Shown here piece by piece: positions 34,148 through 43,516 of a stretch of 64,000 nt of DNA. The DNA lies in contig NZ_PVTD01000006.1 of the NCBI RefSeq assembly GCF_003003255.1, positions 124,001 through 188,000 on the forward strand. The letters are read 5' to 3'. Position 1 is the stretch's first letter. Each line of letters begins with the position of its first letter. This stretch comes from Aliiruegeria haliotis (GTDB lineage: Bacteria; Pseudomonadota; Alphaproteobacteria; Rhodobacterales; Rhodobacteraceae). Under the pieces are notes generated by a model. That model ran no database searches, was not told the origin of the DNA, and saw only the letters and a program-made list of their open reading frames with translations. The translations under genes and the position numbers were made by a program.

Positions 34148-35446
34148 TCAGTGAACAGGCTGTGTCCGACTGTCGTCCACACCACTTGCATGAGCCGAGG
34201 AAAGTGACAGCAACCGGTCACACAAGGTCGGCAGTTCCGGACCTGCGTCGAGTCCCAATGCGTCATGCGCCGCAGCGGCAAGTGACCGGCACCGATCCGG
34301 AGTGAGTGCGCCAAGCGCCGCACCGAGGCTTGCGCCGTCGGTGACCTGTATCGCGGCGTGGGTCTCTTCAAGGCGGGCGTATTGCTCCGCGAAGTTCGTC
34401 AGGTCGGTTCCGTGCAGGATCGCGCAGCCGAACTGGGCAGGTTCATAGGGCGTGTGCCCCCCCTTTGGCACCAGCGAGGCGCCCACGAAACACGCCCCCG
34501 AGAGCGCGTACCAAAGCGGCATCTCGCCCAGCGTATCCGCCAGGTAAACCTCCGCATCACCGGGGTCTTCGCCCTTGGAGCGGGTGGCGAAGTCGAGTCC
34601 TGCGCTGTCGAGCAATGCCGCGACCTCCGGGCCGCGGCGCGGATGACGCGGGGCGAGGATCAACCGCAGGCCGGGTCGCGCAGCGCGGGCGGCAAGGTGG
34701 GCCGCGATCACCTGTTGCTCTTCTCCCTCGTGGGTGGAGGCGGCGAGCCAGGTGGCGTCGCGGTCGAAATGGCGGGCATAGCGGGCACGCAACGCAGGGT
34801 CGGGTTGGGGCAGAGTGACGGTTGCCTTCAGTGTCAGGCGCGGCGCGAGAGCTTCTGGCTGCAATCCGAGAGAAAGGAAGCGGGTCTCGGAAGCGGCGTC
34901 CTGCGCCGAAAGCAGCGAAACCGCGCCGAAAATCGCACGGCAGAGGCGCGGTCTGCGGGACCAGTGTCGTGCCGATTTCTCGGAAATGCGGGCAGAGATC
35001 ATGGCCACCGAGGCGCCTCGGGCTGCCGTCAGCACAAGTCGGTTGGGCCAGAGGTCTCCCTCCAGCAAGATCAGCAACTCCGGGCGGCATTGGGACAGGA
35101 ACCGCATCAGGCAGAAACGGAAATCGAGCGGCGCGAGCCGCGCGGTGAGCCGGGGATGCCCCCAGCCCGTCGCAAGCGCGCGCCCAGTAAGGGAGTTCGC
35201 CGTCACAACGATCCGCAGATCGGCGTCGCGTTCCAGAAGCGTTTCGATCAACCTGCGGGCGGAGGTCAGTTCGCCATTGGAGGCACCGTGCACCCAGAAT
35301 GTCCGGCCCGCTTCGGTCGGCACAGCGCCGTGCCCCAGACGTTCGCGAAGGTCGGCCCATGTTTCCTTGCGTTGCAGGATTCGCAGCGCGAACCATCCGG
35401 CAATCAGCGGAGCAAGCAGGGTCAGCAACAGGCGATACAGGAACAT
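34148..35446 (-). CDS. waaA: 3-deoxy-D-manno-octulosonic acid (Kdo) transferase
   Basis: 432 residues from ATG 35446 (MFLYRLLLTLLAPLIAGWFAL), with GGGAG 5 bases upstream; an ATG 12 bases earlier is possible. N-terminal membrane anchor, then a GT-B fold: WVHGASNGELTSARRLIETL (about 50-70), LLEGDLWPNRL (about 127-137), VAMISARISEKS, WLAASTHEGEEQ, and GASLVPKGGHTPYEPAQFGCAIL with the catalytic-region glutamate. It transfers Kdo from CMP-Kdo to lipid A precursor on the cytoplasmic face, showing an LPS-bearing outer membrane. Somewhat divergent from enterobacterial WaaA; the number of Kdo units added is unknown. Confidence 0.88.
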   Translation of the reverse strand: MFLYRLLLTLLAPLIAGWFALRILQRKETWADLRERLGHGAVPTEAGRTFWVHGASNGELTSARRLIETLLERDADLRIVVTANSLTGRALATGWGHPRLTARLAPLDFRFCLMRFLSQCRPELLILLEGDLWPNRLVLTAARGASVAMISARISEKSARHWSRRPRLCRAIFGAVSLLSAQDAASETRFLSLGLQPEALAPRLTLKATVTLPQPDPALRARYARHFDRDATWLAASTHEGEEQQVIAAHLAARAARPGLRLILAPRHPRRGPEVAALLDSAGLDFATRSKGEDPGDAEVYLADTLGEMPLWYALSGACFVGASLVPKGGHTPYEPAQFGCAILHGTDLTNFAEQYARLEETHAAIQVTDGASLGAALGALTPDRCRSLAAAAHDALGLDAGPELPTLCDRLLSLSSAHASGVDDSRTQPVH

Positions 35447-35777
35447 GCGGTCTCCCATGCACGGGCAGGAAAGCAGTACGCGCTGCGGTTGGGGGGAGCA
35501 AGGGAGGGCGGCGGCGACGCCTTTTTGGCTGCCGTGTTCACTTGGCAGGCGGTTGTCGCCCGCTGCCTGTTCTGCCTCAGGCCGGTGTCATGTTGCCCCG
35601 AGCGGTCTACCATCCTCGGGGCAGGCTGGAAGCCCGGGCTTGGGGGTCTTAGGCAGGGCGGGACGGGACTGACTGTGACCCCGGTTCTACAGACGAAACG
35701 CGCGTGTCAGGACACTCTGCCCATTCACCGTGTCAGATCGGGACGGGTCTCCGTGTCCCGACCGAATAAGGGAGCGC

Positions 35778-36743
35778 TCAAGCCGGCTTTTGCTCTGGTT
35801 GGGGCGCGGTGAACGCATCCGGTTCGTCCGACGCTGTAGGTCCCCCAAGTGAGTCCTCTTCCGGTTCGGCCTTTTCGGTTGTGGGAGTGGCGTCCTCCAT
35901 GTGCTCAAGTTCGGCATTCACCAACCCGCCCAGCAGAACCACGAAGGCCGAGAGATAAAACCACATCAACATCGCGATCACCGCGCCGAGGGAGCCGTAG
36001 ACCTCGTTGTAATTGGCGAAATTCTCCAGGTAGGTGGAGAACCCCCAGGAGACGAGTGCCCAGAGGAACATGGCCAGGATCGAGCCGGGAGAGAGCAGCG
36101 GGCTGCGCGCGCCATCCCGGTTGGGACCGAGCCGATAGAGCAACCCGATCCCCAGAAGCACGACCCCGACGCCCACCAGCCAGCGCAGGATTTGCAGCGC
36201 GAGCCCGGTGTAGGGGCCGAGTGGCAGGAAGGCGAGGGCAACCGGCGTCACGACGACCGTCGCCATCGACACCAGCGCCACGGCAACAAGCACCAGCGTC
36301 AGGAACAGTGCCATGAACATGCTTTTCAGCCCACCGCGCGGCGGGGTGCGATAGACGGCATTCAGCCCGTTTATCATGGCCGCCACCCCGGCGCGGGAGG
36401 CCCAGAGCGCGGTGCCGATCGACAGGACCGAAGCCCAACCCAGGACCTCCTTGGGGCCGTTGGCAATAGCGCGGACCTGCGCGTCGATGATTGAGAAAGC
36501 TTCTTCCGGGATCACCGACTGGTAGGTCAACAATTGCTGCTCAACGATATCCGGATCGGCGAAGAACCCCCAGAGCGTGACCACGGATGTGATGGCCGGG
36601 AAGATCGCCAGCAACCCGTAGAAGGCGACGCCGGCGGCGATCAGTGGCAGGTGGCGACGACTGATCCCGGTGCTGAGCGCACCAAGGAAAGCAAGGGCTT
36701 TTCGGAGCCGGGGAAACATTGGACGCATCGGGGCCTCGGTCAA
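35778..36743 (-). CDS. YihY/BrkB family inner-membrane protein
   Basis: 321 residues with six helices. Family blocks: LPLIAAGVAFYGLLAIFPAI (about 30-50), NGLNAVYRTPPRGG (about 124-137) and the final helices with YGSLGAVIAMLMWFYLSAFVVLLGGLVNAELE. The hydrophilic acidic tail (about 285-321) is predicted to be cytosolic. Often labelled ribonuclease BN, which is a historic misassignment; the function is unknown, probably transport or envelope related. It is divergent from gpsA. Confidence 0.85.
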   Translation of the reverse strand: MTEAPMRPMFPRLRKALAFLGALSTGISRRHLPLIAAGVAFYGLLAIFPAITSVVTLWGFFADPDIVEQQLLTYQSVIPEEAFSIIDAQVRAIANGPKEVLGWASVLSIGTALWASRAGVAAMINGLNAVYRTPPRGGLKSMFMALFLTLVLVAVALVSMATVVVTPVALAFLPLGPYTGLALQILRWLVGVGVVLLGIGLLYRLGPNRDGARSPLLSPGSILAMFLWALVSWGFSTYLENFANYNEVYGSLGAVIAMLMWFYLSAFVVLLGGLVNAELEHMEDATPTTEKAEPEEDSLGGPTASDEPDAFTAPQPEQKPA

Positions 36744-36908
36744 TGGGTCTCGGTTTTCCGGTCAACATAGCAGGCATCACCGTCGGGCAAAGGGGCTGCG
36801 GCGAGCGAAGCGCAGACGTGGCGGGTGGCAGTTGCAGTTGCTGCCCGAATGGGTCATTTTCCACGCCCGACAGGCATTTCGCCCGCATTCGACCTTCGGA
36901 GAGGTTTC

Positions 36909-38009
36909 ATGTCCACCCCCGCACCCGGCATCCACCCCGACCACGGCCCCTACCAGTCTATCGCGGTTATCGGCTCAGGCGCATGGGGGACGGCACTTGC
37001 GCTGAAGGCGGCACAGGCGGGACGGCGGGTTCGGCTCTGGGGGCGCAACCCCGAGGACCTCGCGACGATCCGCAAGACCGGCGAGAACATGCGCTACCTG
37101 CCCGGCATTCACCTGCCCGAAGGGCTGGATGCGACCGCAGACATGGCGGAAGCGGTGGAGGGGGCCGATTGCGTGCTGCTCGTGACGCCCTCGGTGACAT
37201 TGCGCGAGATCTGTCGGCAGGTTGCCCCGCATATCGCGGCGGGTGCGCCCGTGGTGCTCTGCGCCAAGGGGATCGAAACCGGATCCGGCAAGTTGCTGAG
37301 CGAGGTTGCCAGCGAGGAGCTTCCCGGGCACCCGATGGGGGCGTTGTCGGGGCCGACCTTCGCGCGGGAAACCGCGCTCAACTATCCGACGGCTGTCACC
37401 TTGGCCTTTCCATTCGCGCAGGCGCATCGCCGCGACCCGCAGGCAGCCCCCGCATCCCGGCTGGCGCTTTCCCTGGGCTCGGATAGCTTCCGGCCCTACA
37501 TCAGTGACGATCTGGTCGGCGTTGAAGTGGCCGGAGCGGTGAAGAACGTGGTGGCGATTGCCTGCGGGATGATGACCGGCGCGGGCTATGCCGAGAACAC
37601 ACGCGCCGCGCTGATCACATGGGGCATCGACGAGATGAAGGCGCTGGCGGAGGCGCTGGGAGGTCGCCGGGAAACGGTGGCGGGGCTCTCTGGCGTGGGC
37701 GACCTGACCCTGACCTGCTCCTCTACCACCTCCCGGAACATGCATTTCGGTGTCCAGCTGGGCTCCGGCATCTCGCGGGAGAATGTCTTTGACGGCACCC
37801 GCGTCGTGGTGGAGGGCGAGGTGAACGCGATCTCGGTGATCGACCTCGCGGACCGGATCGGTATCGACATGCCGGTCAGCCGTGCCGTGCATGATATCCT
37901 GCATGAAGGCGCCGACTTGCGGGATACCTTCGCCGGTCTCTGGTCGCGGCCTTTGACCGGGGAGAGCAAGTTCCTGAACGTCCTTTTGCGGCATCCGATG
38001 GCCGAATAG
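36909..38009 (+). CDS. gpsA: Glycerol-3-phosphate dehydrogenase [NAD(P)+]
   Basis: 366 residues from ATG 36909, with GGAGAGG upstream. The N-terminus is about 15 residues longer than usual before the Rossmann loop GSGAWGTAL (22-30). Substrate-site lysine in CAKGIETGSGKL, and catalytic lysine in GVEVAGAVKNVVAIACG; LSGPTFARE and STTSRN are also conserved. It makes sn-glycerol-3-phosphate for phospholipid synthesis in the cytosol. An insertion relative to most members occurs near AFPFAQAHRRDPQAAPASRL. Neighbours show no operon partner. Confidence 0.93.
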   Translation: MSTPAPGIHPDHGPYQSIAVIGSGAWGTALALKAAQAGRRVRLWGRNPEDLATIRKTGENMRYLPGIHLPEGLDATADMAEAVEGADCVLLVTPSVTLREICRQVAPHIAAGAPVVLCAKGIETGSGKLLSEVASEELPGHPMGALSGPTFARETALNYPTAVTLAFPFAQAHRRDPQAAPASRLALSLGSDSFRPYISDDLVGVEVAGAVKNVVAIACGMMTGAGYAENTRAALITWGIDEMKALAEALGGRRETVAGLSGVGDLTLTCSSTTSRNMHFGVQLGSGISRENVFDGTRVVVEGEVNAISVIDLADRIGIDMPVSRAVHDILHEGADLRDTFAGLWSRPLTGESKFLNVLLRHPMAE

Positions 38010-38210
38010 GCACGCGGTACAGGCCGGGCACATGTATGCTGCGGGCGCAATGCTGCGTGAGCAAAGGCGCAAATGTGCCAAAGAGGCGCAGAGTTGGCCC
38101 GGGCGATCCGGTTGCTCGTTCCTGACGTGTTGCCTACATCGGAGCCGGGGGACCGGCGCCATTGTCGGTGCTGAACGATCATTGTTGTGCAAGAACAGAG
38201 GAGTGGGCCC

Positions 38211-39362
38211 ATGTCCGCCATTCTGACCCTGAATGCCGGGTCCAGTTCCATCAAGTACTCCGTCTACCTTACGGGCAATGGCGAGCCAGAAGAGATTGCA
38301 TCCGGCCAGATCGATGGAATAGGTCCCGACGCCAAACTGATCCTGAAATACAAGGGCGAGACGACGGAGACCGCGCTCGGGCAGGCGGACCATACGACCG
38401 GGCTCAAGGCGGTGCTGGAAGCGCTGAAGCCGATCCTCGGCGAAACCGAGGTTGCGGGGGTCGGCCACCGGATCGTTCATGGTGGCCCCGACTACTCCGA
38501 ACCGGTCGCAATCGATGAAGAGATCCTCGAAAACCTTGCCGGGCTCGCCAAGCTGGCACCGCTGCACCAGCCGCACAACATCGCCGCGATCCGCGCCGCA
38601 ATGGTGGCCTTTCCCGGTGCAGTTCAGGTTGGGTGCTTCGACACCGCATTCCACCGCAGCCACGATTGGGTGAACGACGTCTACGCGCTGCCGAAGGCAT
38701 ACTACGAAGAGGGCGTTCGCCGCTACGGGTTCCACGGCCTCAGCTACGACTATATCACCGGCCATGTCGCCGAAACGATGCCGGAACTTGCGGACGCCAG
38801 GATCGTCATCGCGCATCTGGGCAATGGCGCCTCCATGACCGCTGTTCGCGGTCGCAAGGCGGTGTCGTCGACGCTGGGCTTCTCGGCAATGGACGGCGTG
38901 CCGATGGGGACGCGGTGCGGCCAACTCGATCCGGGTATCATCCTCTATCTGCTCGACAAGGGCATGAGCGCACAGGAAATCTCCGACCTTCTCTACAAGG
39001 AATCGGGAATGAAAGGCCTTTCCGGCCTGACGCACGACATGCGCACCATTCAGGACTCCGACCTGCCGGATGCGAAGGCCGCGTTGGAATACTACATCGC
39101 GCGAGTTACCCGGGAAGTGGGCGCACTGGCTGCGGCAAATGCCGGGATCGATGCGCTGATCTTCACCGGCGGGGTCGGCGAACACTCGCAGATCGTCCGC
39201 AGGGGCGTTTGCGCCAACCTCGGGTTCCTGGGCATTGCCATTGACGAAGCCGCCAACTCCGCAAGTGCACAGGTTATCAGCACGGGACCGGTGAAGGTCA
39301 TGGTGATCGCCACCGATGAAGAACGCGTGATTGCCCGCGCGGTCGCCGCGAAGATCGACTGA
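38211..39362 (+). CDS. ackA: Acetate kinase
   Basis: 383 residues from ATG 38211, with GAGGAG 7 bases before it. ASKHA fold: phosphate loop LNAGSSS (7-13), GHRIVHGG, the FDTAFH motif, HLGNGAS, the DTRMG-like block (here PMGTRCGQLDPG) and FTGGVGEHS. It interconverts acetate plus ATP with acetyl phosphate. No phosphotransacetylase gene lies beside it; xylulose-5-phosphate phosphoketolase or pta elsewhere could be the partner. With acs in the same window, the cell has both low- and high-affinity acetate activation. Confidence 0.93.
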   Translation: MSAILTLNAGSSSIKYSVYLTGNGEPEEIASGQIDGIGPDAKLILKYKGETTETALGQADHTTGLKAVLEALKPILGETEVAGVGHRIVHGGPDYSEPVAIDEEILENLAGLAKLAPLHQPHNIAAIRAAMVAFPGAVQVGCFDTAFHRSHDWVNDVYALPKAYYEEGVRRYGFHGLSYDYITGHVAETMPELADARIVIAHLGNGASMTAVRGRKAVSSTLGFSAMDGVPMGTRCGQLDPGIILYLLDKGMSAQEISDLLYKESGMKGLSGLTHDMRTIQDSDLPDAKAALEYYIARVTREVGALAAANAGIDALIFTGGVGEHSQIVRRGVCANLGFLGIAIDEAANSASAQVISTGPVKVMVIATDEERVIARAVAAKID

Positions 39363-39583
39363 CCGGCCCTGCACCGCTTCCCGCTTGGTCGCGGCACGTC
39401 CTCTGCGCCTGTTTCCTGCATTCTGTGCCCGTGTCGCGCACAGTCGGGGCAGGGCATTCGGGCAGGACGCAACCGCGTTGCGACGGGACCTCAGAAACGT
39501 CACCCTTGTGAACGGCCCGTGATTGACACCGCCGTGCCACCGGCGATGCTGTGCGCGACTGTCAGGCAATCATGGAGTAGGCC

Positions 39584-41191
39584 ATGCGGTGGATCAGGGC
39601 GTGTCTCCTGGCAACAAGTGTCACTGCAGCGGCTGCCGGGGGACTGTCCCCGGCGTCGGCACAGACCGAGGCGGCGCAGATCACGGCGGCTTTGGAGGCA
39701 TTGCCGAGCGGCGTGGCAGAGGTCGGCGGAGTGCGGATCGTAGCCACCGATTTTATACGTGATTTCTACGCTTTGCGCGACGGCAGGGTTGCCTGGTTCG
39801 ACACGCCAGCGGCGGATTCTCTGCTTACGGAGATGACACAGGCCCTGACCCAAGGGTTCCTGCCGCCTGACTTCCATCTGCCACGGCTGTTCGACCTGCA
39901 CGAGGCTGCGATCAACGGCGGCCCGGCGGAGGTCGCGACCTTCGAGATCGTTGCAACCGACGCGGCGGCGCGTCTGATTCATTTCATGGTTTTCGGCAAG
40001 GTCGACCCGGCAGCGATGGATGCCGCCTGGAACTTCGAGCGCCCGGTGATCGAGGCGGATCCCGTGGCCGTGGTGAACAAAGCACTTGAGGCGGGCGGTT
40101 TCTCCGAATTGATGGGCGAGTTGGCGATCCGGGACGAGCAATATCTCCTGCTGGTCGAAGCCCTGCGAACCTATCGCGAGATCGAGGCCGCCGGGGGCTG
40201 GCCACAGGTGCCCGAAGGCGCTCCCCTGAAGGTCGGGATGGACGATCCGCGCGTGCCAACCCTGTTGGAGCGGCTGGCGGTCGAGGGCGATTTCGAGGGG
40301 ATCGAGACGGAAGACACCACTTATTCCACCGCCGTTCAATTGGCCGTGGTACGATACCAGCGCCGGCACGGGCTGGAGGCGGACGGGGTCGTCGGGCCGC
40401 GGACCCTGGCGTCGCTCAATGCGCCGGTGACGGATCGGATCGACAAGCTGCGCCTGAGCCTTGAGCGGTTTCGGTGGTTCGTGCGCGGGCTTGAGGACGA
40501 TTTCGTGCTGGTCAACATCGCGGGGGCCCGGACATTCTTGGTGCTGGACGGGCAGCTTGCCTGGACAACCCGGTCGATCACCGGTTCGGCCTATCGCCAG
40601 ACGCCAGTGTTTCGCGACGACATCACATACATGGAGTTCAACCCGACCTGGACGGTGCCGAACTCGATCTTCGTGAAGGACAAGCTCGAACGGATCCGCA
40701 AGGATTCCGGTTACCTGGAGCGCAACAATTACATCGTGCGGGACCGCGCCTCCGGAAAGATCGTGTCGGCCTCATCGGTCAACTGGGGCGCGTCCAATCC
40801 GGGCGTGGCGCTCGTTCAGCAACCGGGGCCGAACAACGCGCTGGGGCTGGTGAAGTTCATGTTCCCCAACAAGCACGCGGTGTACCTGCATGACACGAAT
40901 GATCGGAGCCTCTTTGACCGCGATACGCGGAACCTCAGCTCCGGATGTGTGCGCATCGAGAATCCTTTCGTCTTTGCGGGCCTGCTGATGCAGGAAGATC
41001 CTTCCTGGACGCAGGGGCGGATGGACGAAATACTGGCCAGCGGGAAGACAACGCGGGTTGATCTTCCCCGACCGATGCCGGTCCTGCTGACCTACTGGAC
41101 CGCGTGGGTCGAGGATGACGTGGTGCATTTCCGAGAGGATCCCTACGAACGCGACGGGCGCGTGCTGAAGGCATTGAACGCCGCCTTCTGA
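39584..41191 (+). CDS. YcbB-type L,D-transpeptidase
   Basis: 535 residues with a signal peptide (1-25, SPASA-Q). Residues about 40-180 form the N-terminal scaffold, a peptidoglycan-binding helix bundle lies at about 245-290 (VQLAVVRYQRRHGLEADGVVG), and the YkuD catalytic domain at about 305-480 has the nucleophile C455 in SSGCVRIENP and histidine in AVYLHDT. The RHGLEADGVVGPRTL block is typical of LdtD/YcbB. It makes 3-3 cross-links in periplasmic peptidoglycan. Two hairpins follow the stop (41199-41235 and 41254-41281). Confidence 0.9.
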   Translation: MRWIRACLLATSVTAAAAGGLSPASAQTEAAQITAALEALPSGVAEVGGVRIVATDFIRDFYALRDGRVAWFDTPAADSLLTEMTQALTQGFLPPDFHLPRLFDLHEAAINGGPAEVATFEIVATDAAARLIHFMVFGKVDPAAMDAAWNFERPVIEADPVAVVNKALEAGGFSELMGELAIRDEQYLLLVEALRTYREIEAAGGWPQVPEGAPLKVGMDDPRVPTLLERLAVEGDFEGIETEDTTYSTAVQLAVVRYQRRHGLEADGVVGPRTLASLNAPVTDRIDKLRLSLERFRWFVRGLEDDFVLVNIAGARTFLVLDGQLAWTTRSITGSAYRQTPVFRDDITYMEFNPTWTVPNSIFVKDKLERIRKDSGYLERNNYIVRDRASGKIVSASSVNWGASNPGVALVQQPGPNNALGLVKFMFPNKHAVYLHDTNDRSLFDRDTRNLSSGCVRIENPFVFAGLLMQEDPSWTQGRMDEILASGKTTRVDLPRPMPVLLTYWTAWVEDDVVHFREDPYERDGRVLKALNAAF

Positions 41192-41198
41192 CCGACGC

Positions 41199-41235
41199 CG
41201 CTGGCGCGATCCCCCTTGATCCGGCGGCGCCAGCG
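41199..41235 (+). terminator. Hairpin after L,D-transpeptidase gene
   Basis: CGCTGGCGC (41199-41207) and GCGCCAGCG (41227-41235) form a 9-bp perfect stem with a 19-base loop, 8 bases after the stop. No T-run. Confidence 0.4.
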
Positions 41236-41253
41236 CCGGAGTGATGGCCAATC

Positions 41254-41281
41254 CCGTACCGACCGGGCGGTTGCGGTACGG
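41254..41281. repeat. Second hairpin in the convergent gap
   Basis: CCGTACCG (41254-41261) and CGGTACGG (41274-41281) pair perfectly around a 12-base loop. It may act with the preceding hairpin at the transcript end. Confidence 0.35.
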
Positions 41282-41571
41282 CAGCGGGAACATGTCCGAG
41301 TTCCGGTCGCCAACGGCAAGTAGAAACGGCAGCCGGAATCGCGGAGTGGGACCTGCGCCGTGCCAATGTGCAACGCCTTGCTCGGTTTGGTTCTCAAGCG
41401 TCGAAAAACCTGTGCCGTCCCCGGATTTCAGGGTCTGTCAGTGAGCGATGATGACCGGCCCCCCCCAACGGCCAAAGCGATTTCGCCGCGGGACAGCGTG
41501 GCTCCTGCCTCGGGGAAATCGAGGTCGAGAGGCCCCCCGGAGTGCTGCAATCTGGTGTAGGCGGTGCCCTG

Positions 41572-41606
41572 AAAAAAGAAAGAAACCGCCCCGGGAGGGG
41601 GCGGCT
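41572..41606 (-). terminator. Rho-independent terminator of the sulfatase gene
   Basis: On the minus strand CCGCCCC and GGGGCGG (41604-41598 and 41592-41586) form a 7-bp stem with a 5-base loop, followed by a T-rich run TTTCTTTCTTTTTT (41585-41572). It lies about 45 bases past the sulfatase stop and is the clearest intrinsic terminator in the window. Confidence 0.85.
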
Positions 41607-41648
41607 TCCATGTTTCACGTTCCGGACTGTCCCGTGCGGGCCGGAGGC

Positions 41649-43262
41649 TTACGGGCTTCCGGCCGGGGTCGAAAGCTTCTCCATGACCTTGTCGAGGCTG
41701 AAGGAAGCCGCTTCCTGCCGCGGCGGGAATTCCTGGAAGGTCTCAAGGAACTGAGCCACGTAGGCCTGCGCCGGCACCAGCATGTAGGCACGGTCGAGCA
41801 TCCAGTCGTAGTAGGTGTTCGACGTCCGGTATGCGCGTTCATAGGGGTCACGACGCAGGTTGAAGATCAATGGGATGCGCAGAGGCGTCAGCGGCTCCAT
41901 CCAGGCCCGCAGTGTACCCCAGGCCTTCTGCTCCAGGAAAGTGATCTTCCAGTCACGGTAGCGCAGCGCGGCAAGGTCGCCATCATCGGTGAAATAGAAA
42001 ATCTCTTCACGCGGGCTTTCGTCGGTCTCGCCGGTCAGCAGTGGCATGATGTTGTAGCCGTCGAGATGGACCTTGTAGTCACGACCGCCACCGACCTCGG
42101 CCACGGTTATCCCTTCAAGCAGATCCTCTTTCACCGTTTCGTTACCCGCGGCGGCAAGGAAGGTCGGCAACCAGTCCATGTGATGCACGATCTCGTTGAC
42201 AACTTCGCCTTCCGCAATCTTGCCGGGCCAGCGGACCATCGCCGGCACGCGCCAGCCGCCTTCCCACTGTGTGTTCTTCTCACCCCAGAACGGCGTCATC
42301 GCGGCATCGGGCCAAGTGTTCATGTGCGGGCCGTTGTCGGTGGAGTAGAACACGATGGTGTTGTCGGCGATGCCCATCTCGTCCAGTTTGTCGAGGAATA
42401 TGCCGATATGCAGGTCGTGCTCGATCATGCCGGCGGTGTATTCATCCACCGACTTGCCGACGATCTCGTTGGCCTGATCGCGCATCTCGGGTTTCACATG
42501 GGTGCGGAAGTGCATCCGGGTGCCCGACCACCAGACAAACCACGGCGTGCCGGCCTCTTCCTGACGCTCGATGAAGTCGATTGCTGCGGCAACCGTCTCT
42601 TCGTCGACAGTTTCCATGCGCTTCTTGGTCAGCGGGCCGGTATCTTCGATTTCACCGTCGGCCGACGACTTGATCACGCCGCGTGGGCCCCACTGCTCAC
42701 GGAATGTATTTCCGCCGGGCAGCACCAGGTCGCCCGGGTAATCCTCGTTCTCCGGCTCTTCCTCGGCATTCAGGTGATAGAGATTGCCGAAAAACTCGTC
42801 GAAGCCGTGGTTGGTCGGCAGATGCTCGTCCCGGTCGCCGAGGTGGTTCTTGCCGAACTGGCCGGTGGCATAGCCCTGGGCCTTCAGCAGCCCGGCAATG
42901 GTCGGATCCTCGACCTGCATGCCCTCTTCGGCGCCCGGCAGGCCCACCTTGGACAGGCCGGTGCGGAACACCGACTGCCCCATGATAAACGACGAGCGTC
43001 CGGCGGTGCAGGACTGCTCACCATAATAATCCGTGAAGATCATGCCCTCTTCGGCGATCCGGTCGATATTGGGCGTCCGGTACCCCATCAGGCCCATCGT
43101 GTAGGCCGAGATGTTGGACTGGCCGACATCGTCGCCCCAGATGACAAGAATATTGGGCTTTTCAGCGTCCTGTGCCCAGGCTGACCCTGCGATTGTCAGG
43201 GCCGTCGTGGCAATCGCAAGGCGGCGATACCATCCGGTTGGGTTTGGAGATGATTGGTGCAT
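41649..43262 (-). CDS. Periplasmic arylsulfatase-type sulfatase
   Basis: 537 residues from ATG 43262, with GGGAG 7 bases upstream. Signal peptide 1-30 (AGSAWA-QD). Metal aspartates are in ILVIWGDDVGQSN (D44, D45); the formylglycine cysteine is C85 in SCTAGR, the Cys-type class modified by a formylglycine-generating enzyme. Further sites: KNHLGDRDEHLPTNHG and STDNGPHMNTWPD. It cleaves sulfate esters, releasing sulfate; the natural substrate (sulfated polysaccharide, choline sulfate or aromatic) is unknown. Divergent from a Crp/Fnr-type gene that may control it. No maturase gene is in this window. The in-frame extension to 43433 is rejected. Confidence 0.9.
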   Translation of the reverse strand: MHQSSPNPTGWYRRLAIATTALTIAGSAWAQDAEKPNILVIWGDDVGQSNISAYTMGLMGYRTPNIDRIAEEGMIFTDYYGEQSCTAGRSSFIMGQSVFRTGLSKVGLPGAEEGMQVEDPTIAGLLKAQGYATGQFGKNHLGDRDEHLPTNHGFDEFFGNLYHLNAEEEPENEDYPGDLVLPGGNTFREQWGPRGVIKSSADGEIEDTGPLTKKRMETVDEETVAAAIDFIERQEEAGTPWFVWWSGTRMHFRTHVKPEMRDQANEIVGKSVDEYTAGMIEHDLHIGIFLDKLDEMGIADNTIVFYSTDNGPHMNTWPDAAMTPFWGEKNTQWEGGWRVPAMVRWPGKIAEGEVVNEIVHHMDWLPTFLAAAGNETVKEDLLEGITVAEVGGGRDYKVHLDGYNIMPLLTGETDESPREEIFYFTDDGDLAALRYRDWKITFLEQKAWGTLRAWMEPLTPLRIPLIFNLRRDPYERAYRTSNTYYDWMLDRAYMLVPAQAYVAQFLETFQEFPPRQEAASFSLDKVMEKLSTPAGSP

Positions 43263-43446
43263 CTGGGAACTCCCGGGTCGAAATCCAATTTTGCGGCTGT
43301 TCCAGTGTCCCGAAACCGGGAAACACGCGATAAACAGCCAGAAGCAGACCGACGGTGCAGGTCTGGAACCAACAAAAGAGTCCCTACGCGCTTTCGACCG
43401 ACACCGTTTGCCCGCTGCCAGTATACCGGGCACAACGCTGCATTCA

Positions 43447-43460
43447 CCATCAAGTGATGG
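43447..43460. promoter_or_regulatory. Palindrome in the sulfatase/Crp-family divergent gap
   Basis: CCATCA-AG-TGATGG is a perfect 14-base palindrome about 56 bases before the Crp/Fnr-type start and 184 bases before the sulfatase start. It is a candidate operator for that regulator; the half-site differs from the canonical Fnr and Crp boxes. Confidence 0.35.
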
Positions 43461-43516
43461 GTTTCGTCGTAAAGAATCTGTTGGCGCTCTAAAAAAAAGG
43501 TTTAACTGTTCGCCAG

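Larger units (their letters stand above)
41192..41571. other. Intergenic region between convergent transpeptidase and sulfatase
   Basis: About 380 bases with no convincing gene. It starts with two hairpins close to the transpeptidase stop. The rest, to the sulfatase terminator at 41572, shows short open frames only and no RNA family I recognise. Confidence 0.5.

Noticed and set aside
35778-36743. Ribonuclease BN assignment for the YihY protein
   Set aside because: RNase BN activity belongs to a different gene family; YihY/BrkB proteins are integral membrane proteins without nuclease residues.
36975-39569. 864-codon minus-strand open frame opposite gpsA and ackA
   Set aside because: It spans two certain plus-strand genes and the gap between them with no family signal.
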